Assembly (NCBI RefSeq): GCF_000785435.2
Contig: NZ_JTDB02000003.1
Span: 310,001-374,000, forward strand
Source: Paraburkholderia sacchari
GTDB taxonomy: Bacteria > Pseudomonadota > Gammaproteobacteria > Burkholderiales > Burkholderiaceae
Direction of reading: 5' to 3'
Length of the DNA: 64,000 bases
The notes beneath the pieces were generated by a model. The model made no database searches. It had not been told where the DNA came from and saw only the letters and a list, made by a program, of their open reading frames with translations. The translations under genes and the position numbers were made by a program. Of the stretch, positions 28,233-38,376 are shown one piece after another (positions within the stretch are counted from its first letter, which is position 1; each line of letters begins with the position of its first letter).

Positions 28233-29552
28233 ATGAACAGTAGCTTTTCGTCACTGATCAATCGCGCAGTCTCGCTCTTCGTGCTGCCGCAAACGCGCTG
28301 GCAGCTGCTGATCCTTGCTGGCTTGCTCGTGGTTGCCTGGACGCTTGCCTGGCTGACGCGGCGGTTATTCCAGCGGCGTGCGCAAGGGCCGCGACCCGGG
28401 CGGCGCTTTGGAATGGAAAGCCTTTACCGGGCCTTTTTCTGGCTGTGCGCAGCCGCGTTGATCGTGCCGGTCCGGCAAATCGCACGGCACTTCATGTCGA
28501 CTGCGCTGCTCGATATCGCACTGGTTCCCGTAGTCGGCATCGGCCTGATCTATCTGGCTTTCTTTCTCTTGCGGCGGGTGTTCGGACGCGACCGGCGCAC
28601 GCGCAGGCTGCTCGTCGTGAGCGAAGGCATCACAACCATCGTCGTGTGGATCGGCGTGCTGCTGCGCGTGCTGGGCCTCGACGACGACGTCCTGCGCTGG
28701 TCGTCCAACGTGCGGATCGCGATCGGCCAGACGCATTTCACGTTGCTGGCGGTCGCGCAGGCCATGCTTTCGGTGAGCGTGCTGCTCGTTCTGGCGCTGT
28801 GGATCGGGATCGCCTTCGAGGATCGCATCATGCGCTCGCCGAAGCTCGACGCGAATCTGAAGGTGTTTTCGGTTCGCATCGGGCGCGGCGTATTCGTACT
28901 GACGGCGATCGTGATGAGCCTGTCGATGGTCGGCATCGACCTGACGGTGCTGGGCGTATTCAGCGGGGCGCTCGGCGTGGGCCTTGGCTTCGGATTGCAG
29001 AAAATCGCCAGCAACTATGTATCGGGCTTCATTGTGCTGGCGGACCGGTCGTTGCGTATTGGCGACACCATCAGCGTGGGTGGAATTCAGGGCCGGGTCA
29101 CGCAGATTCGCCGCCGTTACACGGTCGTGCGCAGCCTCGACGGCATCGAGACGCTGATCCCCAACGAAAAGCTGATTACCGACGTGGTGCAGAATCACTC
29201 GTCCTATTTGACGCGGGGCTATGCGAAATTGTCCGTCCGGGTGGCGTACACATCGAACCTGGAACTGGCGCTGCAATTGCTCGCGCGTGCCGGGCGGAAC
29301 GTCCATCGGGTCTGCGCCGACCCCTTGCCGGCAGCCTACCTGGTCGAGTTCGGAAGCGACGGGGCGCTGCTGGAACTGGCGTTCTGGATCGAGGATGCGG
29401 CGACCGGCACGACCGGCGTGCGTTCGGACGTGAATCGCAACGTGTGGCGGCTATTCGGTGAAAATGGGATCACCGTCCCGCCGGCGCAGCGCGACGTGCG
29501 GCTTGTCGGTCAGCCGATGCCAGCGCCGGGGAGCGTCGCCCTGGCCACTTGA
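28233..29552 (+). CDS. Mechanosensitive ion channel, MscS family
   Basis: This small-conductance mechanosensitive channel (439 aa) protects against hypo-osmotic shock at the inner membrane. It has an N-terminal set of about four extra helices, then the pore helix TM3 with the Gly/Ala pattern GVFSGALGVGLGFGLQKIASNYVSG. The beta domain follows (LRIGDTISVGGIQGRVTQIRRRYTVVRSLDGIETLIPNEKLI), then the cytoplasmic vestibule. I start at ATG 28233. There is no obvious Shine-Dalgarno. It is a single gene. Confidence 0.9.
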   Translation: MNSSFSSLINRAVSLFVLPQTRWQLLILAGLLVVAWTLAWLTRRLFQRRAQGPRPGRRFGMESLYRAFFWLCAAALIVPVRQIARHFMSTALLDIALVPVVGIGLIYLAFFLLRRVFGRDRRTRRLLVVSEGITTIVVWIGVLLRVLGLDDDVLRWSSNVRIAIGQTHFTLLAVAQAMLSVSVLLVLALWIGIAFEDRIMRSPKLDANLKVFSVRIGRGVFVLTAIVMSLSMVGIDLTVLGVFSGALGVGLGFGLQKIASNYVSGFIVLADRSLRIGDTISVGGIQGRVTQIRRRYTVVRSLDGIETLIPNEKLITDVVQNHSSYLTRGYAKLSVRVAYTSNLELALQLLARAGRNVHRVCADPLPAAYLVEFGSDGALLELAFWIEDAATGTTGVRSDVNRNVWRLFGENGITVPPAQRDVRLVGQPMPAPGSVALAT

Positions 29553-29585
29553 GGTCACTGAGGTCACTTAAGGTCACGTTAAGGC
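29553..29585. repeat. Short imperfect direct repeats after the channel gene
   Basis: AGGTCACT-like units (GAGGTCACT, GAGGTCACTT, AAGGTCACGTT) repeat about every 10 bp right after the stop codon. No function is assigned. Confidence 0.5.
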
Positions 29586-29821
29586 GTAGCTGCGATCCTG
29601 TCGATGCGGCCGCGAACGGTGAAATGGGGTTCGAAGGCTCGGGAAAGTCTCGGGCAGGTGTGGCAAACAGCCTCAAATGTGTGTCCAGAGATTGACGTCG
29701 CGGCCATTTGGGAAAAAAATCTCTATTTGTTACAAACACTTGGGATGGTTCTAGTAGAATGCCGTCCAACCCCTCCTGGTCGCTTTCATTTTCTTGACAT
29801 CGGCGCAGGCCTGAAAGGCCG

Positions 29822-31045
29822 GTGCGCTTCGTTTCGCGGGTAAAAACCTTGTTGAATTCCCTGCTTGATTTCCTTGCCCACGGGATACTGCATTTCTCGT
29901 GGTGGCAGATCCTGCTGTTCGTGGCTGTGGTCACCCACATCACGATCATTGGCGTGACGGTGTATCTGCACCGCTGCCAGGCGCACCGCGCGCTCGACCT
30001 GCATCCCATCGCCAGCCACTTCTTCCGTTTCTGGCTGTGGATGACCACGGGCATGCTCACGGGGCAGTGGGCCGCCATCCATCGCAAGCACCACGCCAAG
30101 TGCGAGACCGAAGAAGATCCGCACAGCCCGCAAACGCGCGGCCTCTGGAAGGTGTTGCTCGAAGGCGCCGAGCTCTATCGCGCCGAAGCAAAGAACGAAG
30201 AAACGCTGCGCCGCTTCAGCCACGGCACGCCCAATGACTGGATGGAGCGCAACGTCTACACGCGCTTCCCGATCCTCGGCGTGAGCATCATGATGGTGAT
30301 CGACGTCGCGCTGTTCGGCGTGGTCGGCCTTACGGTGTGGGCCGTGCAGATGGCCTGGATCCCGTTCTGGGCCGCCGGCGTCGTGAACGGCCTTGGCCAC
30401 TTCTGGGGCTATCGCAACTTCAATTCGTCGGATGCGAGCACGAACCTGCTGCCGATCGGCATCATCATCGGCGGCGAAGAACTGCATAACAACCACCACA
30501 CCTTTGCGACCTCCGCGAAGCTCTCGAACAAGTGGTATGAGTTCGACATCGGCTGGATGTATATCCGCATGATGCAGGCCGTGGGTCTCGCCAAGGTCAA
30601 GAAGGTCGCGCCTACGCCGCGCCTCACCAAGGGCAAGCTCGTGGCCGACCACGAGACGCTCCAGGCGGTGCTTTCGAACCGCTATGAAGTGATGGCGCGT
30701 TACGCAAAGGCCGTGAAGCTGGCATATCGCCAGGAACTCGCGCACCTGAAGGAAGTGGGCGAGCGCGAGAAGTACAAGCTCATGCGCGGCGCGCGCAACT
30801 GGTTCGACAAGGAGGAATCCAGCCTGAACGAGCCGCAGAAGCGTCAATTGCCGCAAATTTTCGCGAATAGCCAGAAGCTGCGCACGTACATCGAACTGCG
30901 CAACGAACTCTCGGCAATCTGGGAGCGCTCGAGCGCCTCGCGCGAGCAACTGCTCACGCAGCTTCAGGATTGGTGCCACCGCGCCGAACAAAGCGGTATC
31001 AAGGCGCTCCAGGAGTTCGCGTCGCGTCTGCGCCGCTACGCCTGA
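29822..31045 (+). CDS. Acyl-CoA / acyl-lipid delta-9 desaturase-type fatty acid desaturase
   Basis: This membrane di-iron desaturase (407 aa) makes unsaturated fatty acids. Three histidine boxes are present: HRCQAH, HRKHH and HNNHH (in EELHNNHHTFATSAKLSNKWYEFDIGW). About four membrane helices precede residue 190. A charged helical C-terminal extension of about 130 residues, which lacks a known domain, follows. The start is uncertain: GTG 29822 is preceded by AAAGG, but TTG 29849 or 29852 would also give a good N-terminus (LNSLLDFLAHGILHFSWWQ). It is a single gene with its own terminator. Confidence 0.9.
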   Translation: MRFVSRVKTLLNSLLDFLAHGILHFSWWQILLFVAVVTHITIIGVTVYLHRCQAHRALDLHPIASHFFRFWLWMTTGMLTGQWAAIHRKHHAKCETEEDPHSPQTRGLWKVLLEGAELYRAEAKNEETLRRFSHGTPNDWMERNVYTRFPILGVSIMMVIDVALFGVVGLTVWAVQMAWIPFWAAGVVNGLGHFWGYRNFNSSDASTNLLPIGIIIGGEELHNNHHTFATSAKLSNKWYEFDIGWMYIRMMQAVGLAKVKKVAPTPRLTKGKLVADHETLQAVLSNRYEVMARYAKAVKLAYRQELAHLKEVGEREKYKLMRGARNWFDKEESSLNEPQKRQLPQIFANSQKLRTYIELRNELSAIWERSSASREQLLTQLQDWCHRAEQSGIKALQEFASRLRRYA

Positions 31046-31120
31046 TTCTTCGTTGGTTTTTTCGGCCAGTGCGCCCTGCGTGAGTCTCGAAAAAATCCAT
31101 TAGAATTCAGGTACGTCACA

Positions 31121-31145
31121 AAACCCCGCGCTGGCGGGGTTTTTC
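31121..31145 (+). terminator. Rho-independent terminator after the desaturase gene
   Basis: The stem AAACCCCGC / GCGGGGTTT has a 4-nt loop and is followed by TTTTC. It lies about 75 bp past the desaturase stop and before nadA. Confidence 0.9.
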
Positions 31146-31270
31146 TTTTGGGGCTGCGGAAAAAGCCGGTGTCTTGCACCGGTCTGGAGCTGCGGCGATT
31201 GGCAGGGCCGTAACAAGTGCATGGGGCCGGAGTGAGCGCTTTGCTCCCACTCTGGCCGACAGAGGAGATC

Positions 31271-32401
31271 ATGAGTCAGGCAATCAGGAAGGTCGAGTAC
31301 GACCGGCCGCAGGGTGCCGTCTGCGGCGTCGGACAGGCGTGGGCGAAGGTGCCCGACGCACCCGGCGCAGCGGAGCGCGTTGCATTGAAGGAGCGCATTC
31401 GCGCATTGCTCAAGCGCGAAAAAGCGGTGCTCGTCGCGCACTATTATGTCGATCCTGAATTGCAGGAACTGGCGGACGAAACCGGCGGCTGCGTGGCCGA
31501 TTCGCTCGAAATGGCGCGTTTCGGCCGCGATCACGAGGCGCAGACGCTCGTGGTGGCGGGCGTGCGCTTCATGGGCGAGACCGCCAAGATTTTGAGTCCC
31601 AACAAGCGCATCCTGATGCCGGACCTCGACGCGACGTGCTCGCTCGACCTCGGCTGCCCGGTCGACGAATTTTCCGCATTCTGCGACGCGCATCCCGATC
31701 GCACCGTGGTGGTCTACGCAAACACCAGCGCGGCGGTGAAGGCTCGCGCGGACTGGATGGTGACTTCCTCGATCGGCCTCGAGATCGTCGCTCATCTGCA
31801 CGCGAAGGGCGAGAAGATCCTCTGGGCCCCGGATCGCCATCTGGGCAACTACATCCAGAACAAGACCGGCGCCGACATGCTGCTGTGGCAGGGCTCGTGC
31901 CTCGTCCATGACGAGTTCAAGGGCATCGAGCTCGATTTGCTGCGCGCCGAATATCCCGATGCCAAGGTCCTCGTGCACCCCGAATCGCCTGAGGCCGTCG
32001 TTGCGCTGGCGGACGTGGTCGGCTCGACCACGCAATTGATCGACGCCGCGGTGAAGCTCGACGCGCAGCGTTTCATCGTCGCGACCGATCTCGGCATCCT
32101 GCACAAGATGCGGCTCGCGGCGCCGGGCAAGACTTTCATCGAGGCGCCCACGGCCGGCAACAGCGCGACCTGCAAGAGTTGCGCGCATTGCCCGTGGATG
32201 GCCATGAACGGTCTCGCGAATCTCGCCGACGTGCTCGAGCGCGGTCACAATGAGATTTTCGTCGATGCGTCGTTAGGCGAGCGCGCGCGCTTGCCGATCG
32301 ACCGCATGCTCGCGTTCGCGGCCGAGCATAAGCGCCGCGTGCAGGCGAGCGGCGACCTCGCGCGCGATACCGCGCTGTTCTCGCAGGTAGGGGCCGCGTA
32401 A
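31271..32401 (+). CDS. nadA: Quinolinate synthase A
   Basis: This enzyme condenses iminoaspartate with DHAP to form quinolinate in de novo NAD synthesis (376 aa). It uses a [4Fe-4S] cluster. Candidate ligand cysteines lie in [17 protein letters not shown] and the CKSCAHCPW region. [31 protein letters not shown] is the family N-terminal block. AGAGGAGA lies just before the ATG. The last base of its TAA is the first base of the nadC ATG, so the two genes are translationally coupled. Confidence 0.96.
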   Translation: MSQAIRKVEYDRPQGAVCGVGQAWAKVPDAPGAAERVALKERIRALLKREKAVLVAHYYVDPELQELADETGGCVADSLEMARFGRDHEAQTLVVAGVRFMGETAKILSPNKRILMPDLDATCSLDLGCPVDEFSAFCDAHPDRTVVVYANTSAAVKARADWMVTSSIGLEIVAHLHAKGEKILWAPDRHLGNYIQNKTGADMLLWQGSCLVHDEFKGIELDLLRAEYPDAKVLVHPESPEAVVALADVVGSTTQLIDAAVKLDAQRFIVATDLGILHKMRLAAPGKTFIEAPTAGNSATCKSCAHCPWMAMNGLANLADVLERGHNEIFVDASLGERARLPIDRMLAFAAEHKRRVQASGDLARDTALFSQVGAA

Positions 32402-33315
32402 TGACCAATTTGAAGGAAGGCGCGCGCGAATTGCGCGCAGCGGACGCCGTCGCGCCCGTGCTCGACGAAGTCCGTGCGCAGTACGGCGCGGTGTTCGACG
32501 CCGCGATCGCGCGCAATGTGGCGGATGCGCTCGAAGAAGACGTCGGACCGGGCGACCAGACGGGCCGTCTCGTGCCCGCGGACGAAGTGCGCGATGCGCG
32601 CATCATCGTGCGCGAGGACGCGGTGCTGTGCGGCGTGCTGTGGTTCGACGGCGTGGTGAAGCGCGTCGATCCGCGCATCGAGGTGCGCTGGCACTATCGC
32701 GAGGGCGAGCGCATGACGGCGGACAGCATCGTCTGCTCGTTGCGCGGCCCGGCGCGCTCGCTGCTCACGGCGGAGCGCAACGCGATGAACTTCCTGCAAC
32801 TGCTCTCGGGCGTGGCGAGCGTGACGCGCCGCTACGTCGACATGATCGCGCACACGCAAACGCGCATTCTCGATACGCGCAAGACGCTGCCTGGCCTGCG
32901 CCTCGCGCAGAAGTACGCGGTGCGCGTGGGCGGTGGCGCGAACCAGCGCCTCGCGCTTTACGACGGCATCCTGATCAAGGAAAACCATATCGCGGCGGCC
33001 GGTGGTGTCGGCGCCGCGATGGACGCGGCGATCGCCCTCAATGCCGGCGTGCCGATCCAGATCGAAGTCGAGACGCTCGAACAGCTCGATGCGGCGCTCG
33101 CGCATGGCGCGAAGTCGGTGCTGCTCGACAACTTCTCGTTCGAAATGATGCGCGAGGCGGTCAAGCGCACGGCGGGGCGCGCGGTGCTCGAAGTCTCGGG
33201 CGGCGTGAACTTCGATACCGTGCGCACGATCGCGGAAACGGGCGTGGATCGCGTCTCGATTGGCGCACTGACCAAAGACGTGCGGGCCACGGACTATTCG
33301 ATGCGGATTGTCTGA
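32401..33315 (+). CDS. nadC: Nicotinate-nucleotide diphosphorylase (carboxylating)
   Basis: Also called quinolinate phosphoribosyltransferase, this enzyme converts quinolinate and PRPP to nicotinate mononucleotide (304 aa). Recognised by EEDVGPGDQTGRLVP, the PRPP/substrate site TRKTLPGLRLAQKYAVRVGGGANQRLALYDGILIKENH (in two blocks), and the C-terminal EVSGGVNFDTVRTIAETGVDRVSIGALT. It follows nadA with a one-base overlap and converges on nadB. Confidence 0.96.
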   Translation: MTNLKEGARELRAADAVAPVLDEVRAQYGAVFDAAIARNVADALEEDVGPGDQTGRLVPADEVRDARIIVREDAVLCGVLWFDGVVKRVDPRIEVRWHYREGERMTADSIVCSLRGPARSLLTAERNAMNFLQLLSGVASVTRRYVDMIAHTQTRILDTRKTLPGLRLAQKYAVRVGGGANQRLALYDGILIKENHIAAAGGVGAAMDAAIALNAGVPIQIEVETLEQLDAALAHGAKSVLLDNFSFEMMREAVKRTAGRAVLEVSGGVNFDTVRTIAETGVDRVSIGALTKDVRATDYSMRIV

Positions 33316-33343
33316 GCGCGCTGCGTTTCACAGGAGCCGAACG

Positions 33344-33376
33344 AAAAAGGCCGCCTCGCGAGAGGCGGCCTTTTTG
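33344..33376. terminator. Bidirectional terminator between nadC and nadB
   Basis: The perfect inverted repeat AAAAAGGCCGCCTC / GAGGCGGCCTTTTT has a GCGA loop and serves both convergent units. Confidence 0.95.
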
Positions 33377-33409
33377 CTGGACCGAAGGCTCGGCCGAGCC
33401 TTCGCTGCT

Positions 33410-35011
33410 TTACGACACCGTGCGATTGCGCACGCGCTCAGGCGAGAGCACGGTCGGCAGCGCCTTGGGCAGCGTGCCCGGCCAGTCGCGGCTGTAGTGC
33501 AGGCCGCGGCTCTCGCGGCGAGAGCGCGCGCTTTCGACGATCAGCGACGCCACGTCGACCAGGTTGCGCAGCTCCAGCAGATCGCGCGTCACGCGGAAGT
33601 TCGCGTAGTACTCGAGAATCTCGTCGCGCAGCAGCGCGATGCGGTGCTGCGCGCGCTCGAGGCGCTTGTCGGTGCGCACGATACCCACATAGTTCCACAT
33701 GAGGCGGCGCAGCTCGTCCCAGTTGTGGGCGACTACGACTTCCTCGTCGGAATCGGAGACCCGGCTTTCGTCCCAGTCGGGCAGCGGGGCGTGCGCGCCC
33801 GCGCTGAAGCCTTCGGCCTCGATCGCCTCGGCAGCCGAGCGGCCGATCACCAGGCATTCGAGCAGCGAGTTGCTGGCGAGCCGGTTGGCGCCGTGCAGAC
33901 CCGTGTACGACGTCTCTCCTACCGCGTAGAGTCCCGCGAGATCGGTGCGGCCGGCCAGGTCGGTCACGACGCCGCCGCAGGTGTAGTGCGCCGCGGGCAC
34001 GACGGGGATGGGCTCTTTCGCAATGTCGATGCCGAACTCGCGGCAGCGCGCGAGGATTGTCGGAAAATGCTCTTCGAGGAAGGCCAGCGGCTGATGGCTG
34101 ATATCCAGGTGCACACAGTCGATGCCGTGCTTCTTGATCTCGAAGTCGATCGCGCGCGCGACGATGTCGCGCGGCGCGAGTTCCGCGCGCGCGTCGTGCG
34201 CGGGCATGAAGCGCGTACCGTCGGGCAGGCGCAGCACGCCGCCTTCGCCGCGCACGGCCTCGGAAATCAGGAAGGACTTGGCGTGCGGGTGGAACAGGCA
34301 AGTGGGGTGGAACTGGATGAACTCCATGTTCGCGACCCTGCAACCCGCGCGCCAGGCCATGGCGATGCCGTCTCCGGTGGCCGTATCGGGGTTGGTGGTG
34401 TAGAGGTAGACCTTGCCCGCGCCGCCCGTGGCCAGCACCGTGTGCGGCGCCTGGATCGTCACCGTGCGGTCGTTCTTCAGATCGAGCGCGTAGAGTCCGT
34501 GGCAGCGGCGGCCCGGCAGGCCGAGGCGGTCGGACGTGATGACGTCGATCGCCTGGTGATCTTCGAGGATCGTGATGTTCGGGTGCTGGCGGGCGCGCTC
34601 GAGCAGCGTTTGCACGACGGCATGGCCGGTGGCGTCGGCGGCATGGATGATGCGCCGGTGGCTATGGCCGCCTTCGCGCGTGAGATGGAAGCCGAGTTCG
34701 GCGGCGGCGTCCTTCGTGAACGGCACTTCCTGGCCGATCAGCCACTCGATGGCCTCGCGGCCATGCTCGACGATATAGCGCGTGGCGGCTTCCTCGCACA
34801 GGCCGCCTCCGGCGACGAGCGTGTCGTCCACGTGGTTTTCCACACTGTCGGCCGAATCGAGCACCGCGGCGATGCCGCCCTGCGCGCGGTCGCTTGCGCC
34901 CTCGGTCATGGCGCGCTTGGCGATCAGCACCACGCGGCGCGAATCCGCGAGGTTCAGCGCAACGCTAAGTCCCGCCAGTCCGCTGCCGACGATCGCTACA
35001 TCGAAATTCAT
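33410..35011 (-). CDS. nadB: L-aspartate oxidase
   Basis: This flavoenzyme oxidises L-aspartate to iminoaspartate, the NadA substrate (533 aa). The FAD-binding GSGLAGLSVALNLA motif is near residue 10. Further landmarks are SDRAQGGIAAVL, the active-site HTREGGHSHRRI-like segment (LTREGGHSHRRIIHAADATG), EFIQFHPT and the C-terminal ETSYTGLHGANRLASNSLLECLV. I start at ATG 35011 (MNFDVAIVGSG). Upstream in-frame sequence lacks conservation. It converges on nadA-nadC, so all three de novo NAD genes are together but in two transcription units. Confidence 0.96.
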   Translation of the reverse strand: MNFDVAIVGSGLAGLSVALNLADSRRVVLIAKRAMTEGASDRAQGGIAAVLDSADSVENHVDDTLVAGGGLCEEAATRYIVEHGREAIEWLIGQEVPFTKDAAAELGFHLTREGGHSHRRIIHAADATGHAVVQTLLERARQHPNITILEDHQAIDVITSDRLGLPGRRCHGLYALDLKNDRTVTIQAPHTVLATGGAGKVYLYTTNPDTATGDGIAMAWRAGCRVANMEFIQFHPTCLFHPHAKSFLISEAVRGEGGVLRLPDGTRFMPAHDARAELAPRDIVARAIDFEIKKHGIDCVHLDISHQPLAFLEEHFPTILARCREFGIDIAKEPIPVVPAAHYTCGGVVTDLAGRTDLAGLYAVGETSYTGLHGANRLASNSLLECLVIGRSAAEAIEAEGFSAGAHAPLPDWDESRVSDSDEEVVVAHNWDELRRLMWNYVGIVRTDKRLERAQHRIALLRDEILEYYANFRVTRDLLELRNLVDVASLIVESARSRRESRGLHYSRDWPGTLPKALPTVLSPERVRNRTVS

Positions 35012-35170
35012 GGTCCTGCCTCTCCGTCTCTCTTGTCCTGCTCTGTCTGGTGCCGCCTGAAGCTGCGCGGGAGCCGACTTTTGAAGATGGCGCGCCCGCG
35101 GGCGGCCGGTAAAGCGGGAAGCATACTCCGAGAGGGGAGCGGACGAAAAGCCGCACTTGTGGCGCAAAAA

Positions 35171-35199
35171 GAAAAACCCCGCAGATGAGCGGGGTTTTT
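35171..35199 (-). terminator. Rho-independent terminator after rpmG
   Basis: The perfect 11-bp stem AAAAACCCCGC / GCGGGGTTTTT with a 6-nt loop lies 31 bp past the rpmG stop on the minus strand. Confidence 0.93.
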
Positions 35200-35229
35200 C
35201 TGTCTTCGTCAGGCTCGAAACCCGATCAA

Positions 35230-35397
35230 TTACTTGATCTTGGTTTCCTTGTACTCGACGTGCTTGCGAACAACCGGGTCGAACTTCTTGATCGACATTT
35301 TTTCCGGCATGTTGCGCTTGTTCTTCGTGGTCGTGTAGAAGTGACCCGTACCTGCGGTCGATTCGAGCTTGATCTTGTCGCGGATGCCCTTGGCCAT
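35230..35397 (-). CDS. rpmG: 50S ribosomal protein L33
   Basis: This small basic protein of the large ribosomal subunit (55 aa) begins [29 protein letters not shown] and ends [13 protein letters not shown], the full bacterial L33 sequence. The zinc-binding cysteines are absent (C-minus form). AAGGAG precedes the ATG. It lies 10 bp after rpmB, forming the conserved rpmB-rpmG pair. Confidence 0.97.
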   Translation of the reverse strand: MAKGIRDKIKLESTAGTGHFYTTTKNKRNMPEKMSIKKFDPVVRKHVEYKETKIK

Positions 35398-35407
35398 GAT
35401 TTACTCC

Positions 35408-35641
35408 TTACAGTTCGCCGCGTGCGCGCAGGTCTGCGAGCACGGAGTCGATGCCGTTCTTGTCGATCAGGCGCAGGCCTGCGTTAGAGATGCGCAGACG
35501 CACCCAACGGTTTTCGCTTTCAACCCAGAAACGGCGGTTTTGCAGGTTCGGGAGGAAACGGCGCTTGGTTTTGTTGTTTGCGTGGGAAACGTTGTTGCCG
35601 CTCATCGGCGCTTTCCCAGTGACTTGGCATACACGTGCCAT
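35408..35641 (-). CDS. rpmB: 50S ribosomal protein L28
   Basis: This large-subunit ribosomal protein (77 aa) has the start [33 protein letters not shown] and the [16 protein letters not shown] core, so it is full length. AGGAGTG lies 7 nt before the ATG. It heads the rpmB-rpmG operon, behind a leader of roughly 170 nt predicted from the promoter near 35820-35846. Confidence 0.97.
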   Translation of the reverse strand: MARVCQVTGKAPMSGNNVSHANNKTKRRFLPNLQNRRFWVESENRWVRLRISNAGLRLIDKNGIDSVLADLRARGEL

Positions 35642-35816
35642 GAGTGCACTCCTACGGAAATTCTGAGTTCGAGAGCCGCTTAAGTTTCCCAGGCGAGAAA
35701 TGGCCGGAATAAGAGCGCGCTCACGTATGGATGAGAGACAACCTCGAACCCAGGCCGTATTTCCCCTGGAATGCCGCGACGGGCTTCGGAACAGGGTTGG
35801 AAATAGGCAAACCAGA

Positions 35817-35846
35817 ATTCTAGCAGGAAAACGCCTGGAAAATCAA
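35817..35846 (-). promoter_or_regulatory. Putative sigma-70 promoter of rpmB-rpmG
   Basis: On the minus strand TTGATT (35846-35841) and TAGAAT (35822-35817) are separated by 18 bp, in an AT-richer pocket. The predicted start near 35809 leaves about 168 nt of leader before rpmB. Confidence 0.55.
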
Positions 35847-35940
35847 ACATGATTTGCGAATGGGGCGGTGCCGCCGCGCAACACCCGGCAGCGGAAAGCT
35901 GCCTGGGATGTCGCCGGGGCGTCGCGGGGTAGTCGCGGGG

Positions 35941-36738
35941 TCAATCGAGGCCGTGCTGGGCAAACGAAAACGTCTCCTGCGTGCCGATAATCAGATGGTC
36001 CACGAGCTGCACTTCCACGAGCGCGAGGGTTTCGCGCAGCACCCGCGTGAGGCGCCGGTCGCTCGCGCTCGGCTGCACCGCGCCCGACGGGTGATTATGC
36101 GCGACGATCAGGCTCGCCGCATTGAGCATCAAGGCGCGCCGCACGATTTCGCGCGGGTACACCGCCATGCGCGTGAGCGAGCCGCGCGTGCTTTCTTCGG
36201 TGCGGATCAGCCGGTGCCGCACGTCGAGAAACAGGCACACGAACACTTCGTAGCCGCGTCCGCCGATCAGCAGGCGCAAATAGTCTTCGACCGCACCAGG
36301 TGAATCGATCAACGGCTTGTCTTCCAGTTGCTCGGCGAGCGCGCGGCGGGCGAGTTCGAGCACCGCCACGAGCTTGGAGGCCTTGGCCGGCCCGATGCCG
36401 CGCAAACCTTCGAATTCCTCGCGCTGCGCGTCGAGCATGGCGCGCAGCGATCCGAAATGAGCGAGCAGCGATCCGGCCACGTCGAACACGTTGTGGCCTT
36501 GCAGCCCCGAGCCCAGCACGAGCACGACCAGTTCGAGGTCCGAAAGCGCGGCCGGGCCTGATTCGCGCAGGCGCTCGCGCGGCATTGCGCGGCGCTGCGC
36601 TGCAGTGTGCTCGCTGCCCGTGATCAAAGCGGCCGGCGGCGTTCGCACCGCGTCGCGCACAAGCGCGGGCGGCGCGCCGCCCGCGCCGGAAGCGGTGCTA
36701 TCGCGCCAAAGCGGCTTGTTGCAGGCGATTTCGAACAT
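35941..36738 (-). CDS. radC: RadC family protein (JAB/MPN domain)
   Basis: The 265-aa protein has an N-terminal helix-hairpin-helix-like region ([23 protein letters not shown]) and a C-terminal MPN/JAMM metalloprotease-like domain whose zinc motif is intact ([21 protein letters not shown]...SASD). It is named RadC after an E. coli locus, but a direct role in DNA repair is doubtful. I start at ATG 36738, which has GAGGAG 5 nt upstream, rather than 45 nt further out. It is divergent from fkpB-ispH. Confidence 0.93.
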   Translation of the reverse strand: MFEIACNKPLWRDSTASGAGGAPPALVRDAVRTPPAALITGSEHTAAQRRAMPRERLRESGPAALSDLELVVLVLGSGLQGHNVFDVAGSLLAHFGSLRAMLDAQREEFEGLRGIGPAKASKLVAVLELARRALAEQLEDKPLIDSPGAVEDYLRLLIGGRGYEVFVCLFLDVRHRLIRTEESTRGSLTRMAVYPREIVRRALMLNAASLIVAHNHPSGAVQPSASDRRLTRVLRETLALVEVQLVDHLIIGTQETFSFAQHGLD

Positions 36739-36898
36739 AGGATCTCCTCGCGCCGGGTGGGGTTTGCGGCCGCCGTCCGGCAACCATGTGGCTTACAATA
36801 CGAGTTTTCCGACCGCAGGAAGGCGGCCGGACCGGCCCTTCGAGGGCGCCTTCCGCGCGCACGCGTTGCGCTCGCGACCAGACGAAAATGAGTACCGC

Positions 36899-37354
36899 AT
36901 GAGCATCATCGACATCTCCGAGGTGAAACCCGGTTCCCACGTCACGCTGAACTACCGGCTTTCGCTTGCCGATGGCACCGAGATCGTCAATACGTTTGCC
37001 GACCGCCCCGCCACGCTGCTGCTGGGCGTCGGGCAGCTTTCGCCGCCGCTGGAGAACATTCTGATCGGTCTGAAAGTGGGGCACCACTCCACCTTTCAGC
37101 TAGAACCCGGCGTCGCTTTCGGCCAGCGCAACCCCGATCTGATCCAGCGAATCTCGCTCAAGACGCTGCGCGACAACGCGATGATCGGCGAGTCGTTCAA
37201 CCCCGGCGACCTCATCGAGTTCAATGCCCCCGACGGCGGCCGCTACGCTGGCGTGCTCAAGGAGGTGAACGACAGCTCCGCGCTGTTCGATTTCAACCAT
37301 CCGCTCGCTGGCCAGGCGGTTGCGTTCGAAGTGCAAATCATCGGAATCCTGTAA
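36899..37354 (+). CDS. fkpB: FKBP-type peptidyl-prolyl cis-trans isomerase, SlpA/FkpB type
   Basis: This cytoplasmic SlpA-like prolyl isomerase (151 aa) has an inserted-in-flap chaperone domain. Visible features are [47 protein letters not shown] and the C-terminal [21 protein letters not shown], where the NHPLAG motif is diagnostic. It lies 5 bp before ispH, the conserved fkpB-ispH pair. A four-codon ORF (ATG at 36888) overlaps its ATG as ATGA and may couple initiation. Confidence 0.94.
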   Translation: MSIIDISEVKPGSHVTLNYRLSLADGTEIVNTFADRPATLLLGVGQLSPPLENILIGLKVGHHSTFQLEPGVAFGQRNPDLIQRISLKTLRDNAMIGESFNPGDLIEFNAPDGGRYAGVLKEVNDSSALFDFNHPLAGQAVAFEVQIIGIL

Positions 37355-37359
37355 AGCCC

Positions 37360-38319
37360 ATGACCACGGACACGTCCCAACTCGCCGACGCAGAAATCCT
37401 GCTCGCCCAGCCGCGCGGGTTTTGCGCCGGTGTCGACCGCGCCATCGAGATCGTCGAGCGGGCCATTCAACTGCACGGCGCGCCCATCTATGTGCGCCAC
37501 GAGATCGTTCATAACGCTTACGTGGTGGAAGACCTGCGCAAGAAGGGGGCGATCTTCATCGAGCAGCTCGACGAAGTGCCGCCGGGCAACACGGTCATCT
37601 TCAGCGCTCACGGCGTGTCCAAGGCCGTGCGCGCCGACGCCGAGGCGCGCGGCCTGCGCGTCTACGACGCCACTTGCCCGCTCGTGACCAAGGTGCACGT
37701 CGAAGTGGCGAAGATGCGCGACGAAGGCCTCGACATCGTGATGATCGGCCACAAGGGGCATCCGGAAGTCGAAGGCACCATGGGGCAGGCGCACGAGGGC
37801 ATGTATCTGGTCGAGGATATCGCCGACGTGGACGCGCTCACGCTGCGCGATCCGCAGCGCGTGGCGTTCGTCACGCAGACCACGCTCTCCGTGGACGATG
37901 CTGCCGATATCATCGCCGCGCTCAAGCGGCGCTTTCCCGATATTCGCGAGCCCAAGAAGCAGGACATCTGCTACGCAACCCAGAACCGCCAGGATGCGGT
38001 CAAGTTCATGGCGCCGCAGTGCGATGTGGTGATCGTGGTGGGTAGCCCGAACAGCTCCAATTCGAACCGTCTGCGCGAAGTAGCGGAAAAGCGCGGCATC
38101 CCCGCCTATATGGTGGATGCGCCGGACCAGATCGATCCGCGCTGGCTCGAGGGCAAGCGTCGCATCGGCTTGACCGCGGGCGCGTCGGCGCCCGAGGCGC
38201 TCGCGCAGCAGATCATCGAGCGGTTGCGCGAACTGGGCGTGCGCAATGTGCGCGCGCTCGAGGGTATTGAAGAAAGCATTGCATTTCCGCTGCCGCGCGG
38301 TCTTGGGCAGTCGACCTGA
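37360..38319 (+). CDS. ispH: 4-hydroxy-3-methylbut-2-enyl diphosphate reductase
   Basis: This is the last enzyme of the MEP isoprenoid pathway, a [4Fe-4S] reductase producing IPP and DMAPP (319 aa). The cluster cysteines are in [10 protein letters not shown] (Cys22), [11 protein letters not shown] and [11 protein letters not shown]. The substrate-binding residues [22 protein letters not shown] and [12 protein letters not shown] are all present. It is co-transcribed with fkpB and ends at a strong terminator. Confidence 0.97.
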   Translation: MTTDTSQLADAEILLAQPRGFCAGVDRAIEIVERAIQLHGAPIYVRHEIVHNAYVVEDLRKKGAIFIEQLDEVPPGNTVIFSAHGVSKAVRADAEARGLRVYDATCPLVTKVHVEVAKMRDEGLDIVMIGHKGHPEVEGTMGQAHEGMYLVEDIADVDALTLRDPQRVAFVTQTTLSVDDAADIIAALKRRFPDIREPKKQDICYATQNRQDAVKFMAPQCDVVIVVGSPNSSNSNRLREVAEKRGIPAYMVDAPDQIDPRWLEGKRRIGLTAGASAPEALAQQIIERLRELGVRNVRALEGIEESIAFPLPRGLGQST

Positions 38320-38345
38320 TATCCGAGCCTCGCCCCCGGCTTCAG

Positions 38346-38376
38346 AAAAAGCGCACCGACGGTGCGCTTTTTTTTT
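38346..38376 (+). terminator. Rho-independent terminator after ispH
   Basis: AAAAAGCGCACC and GGTGCGCTTTTT pair across a 3-nt loop and are followed by further T, 27 bp past the ispH stop. Confidence 0.95.
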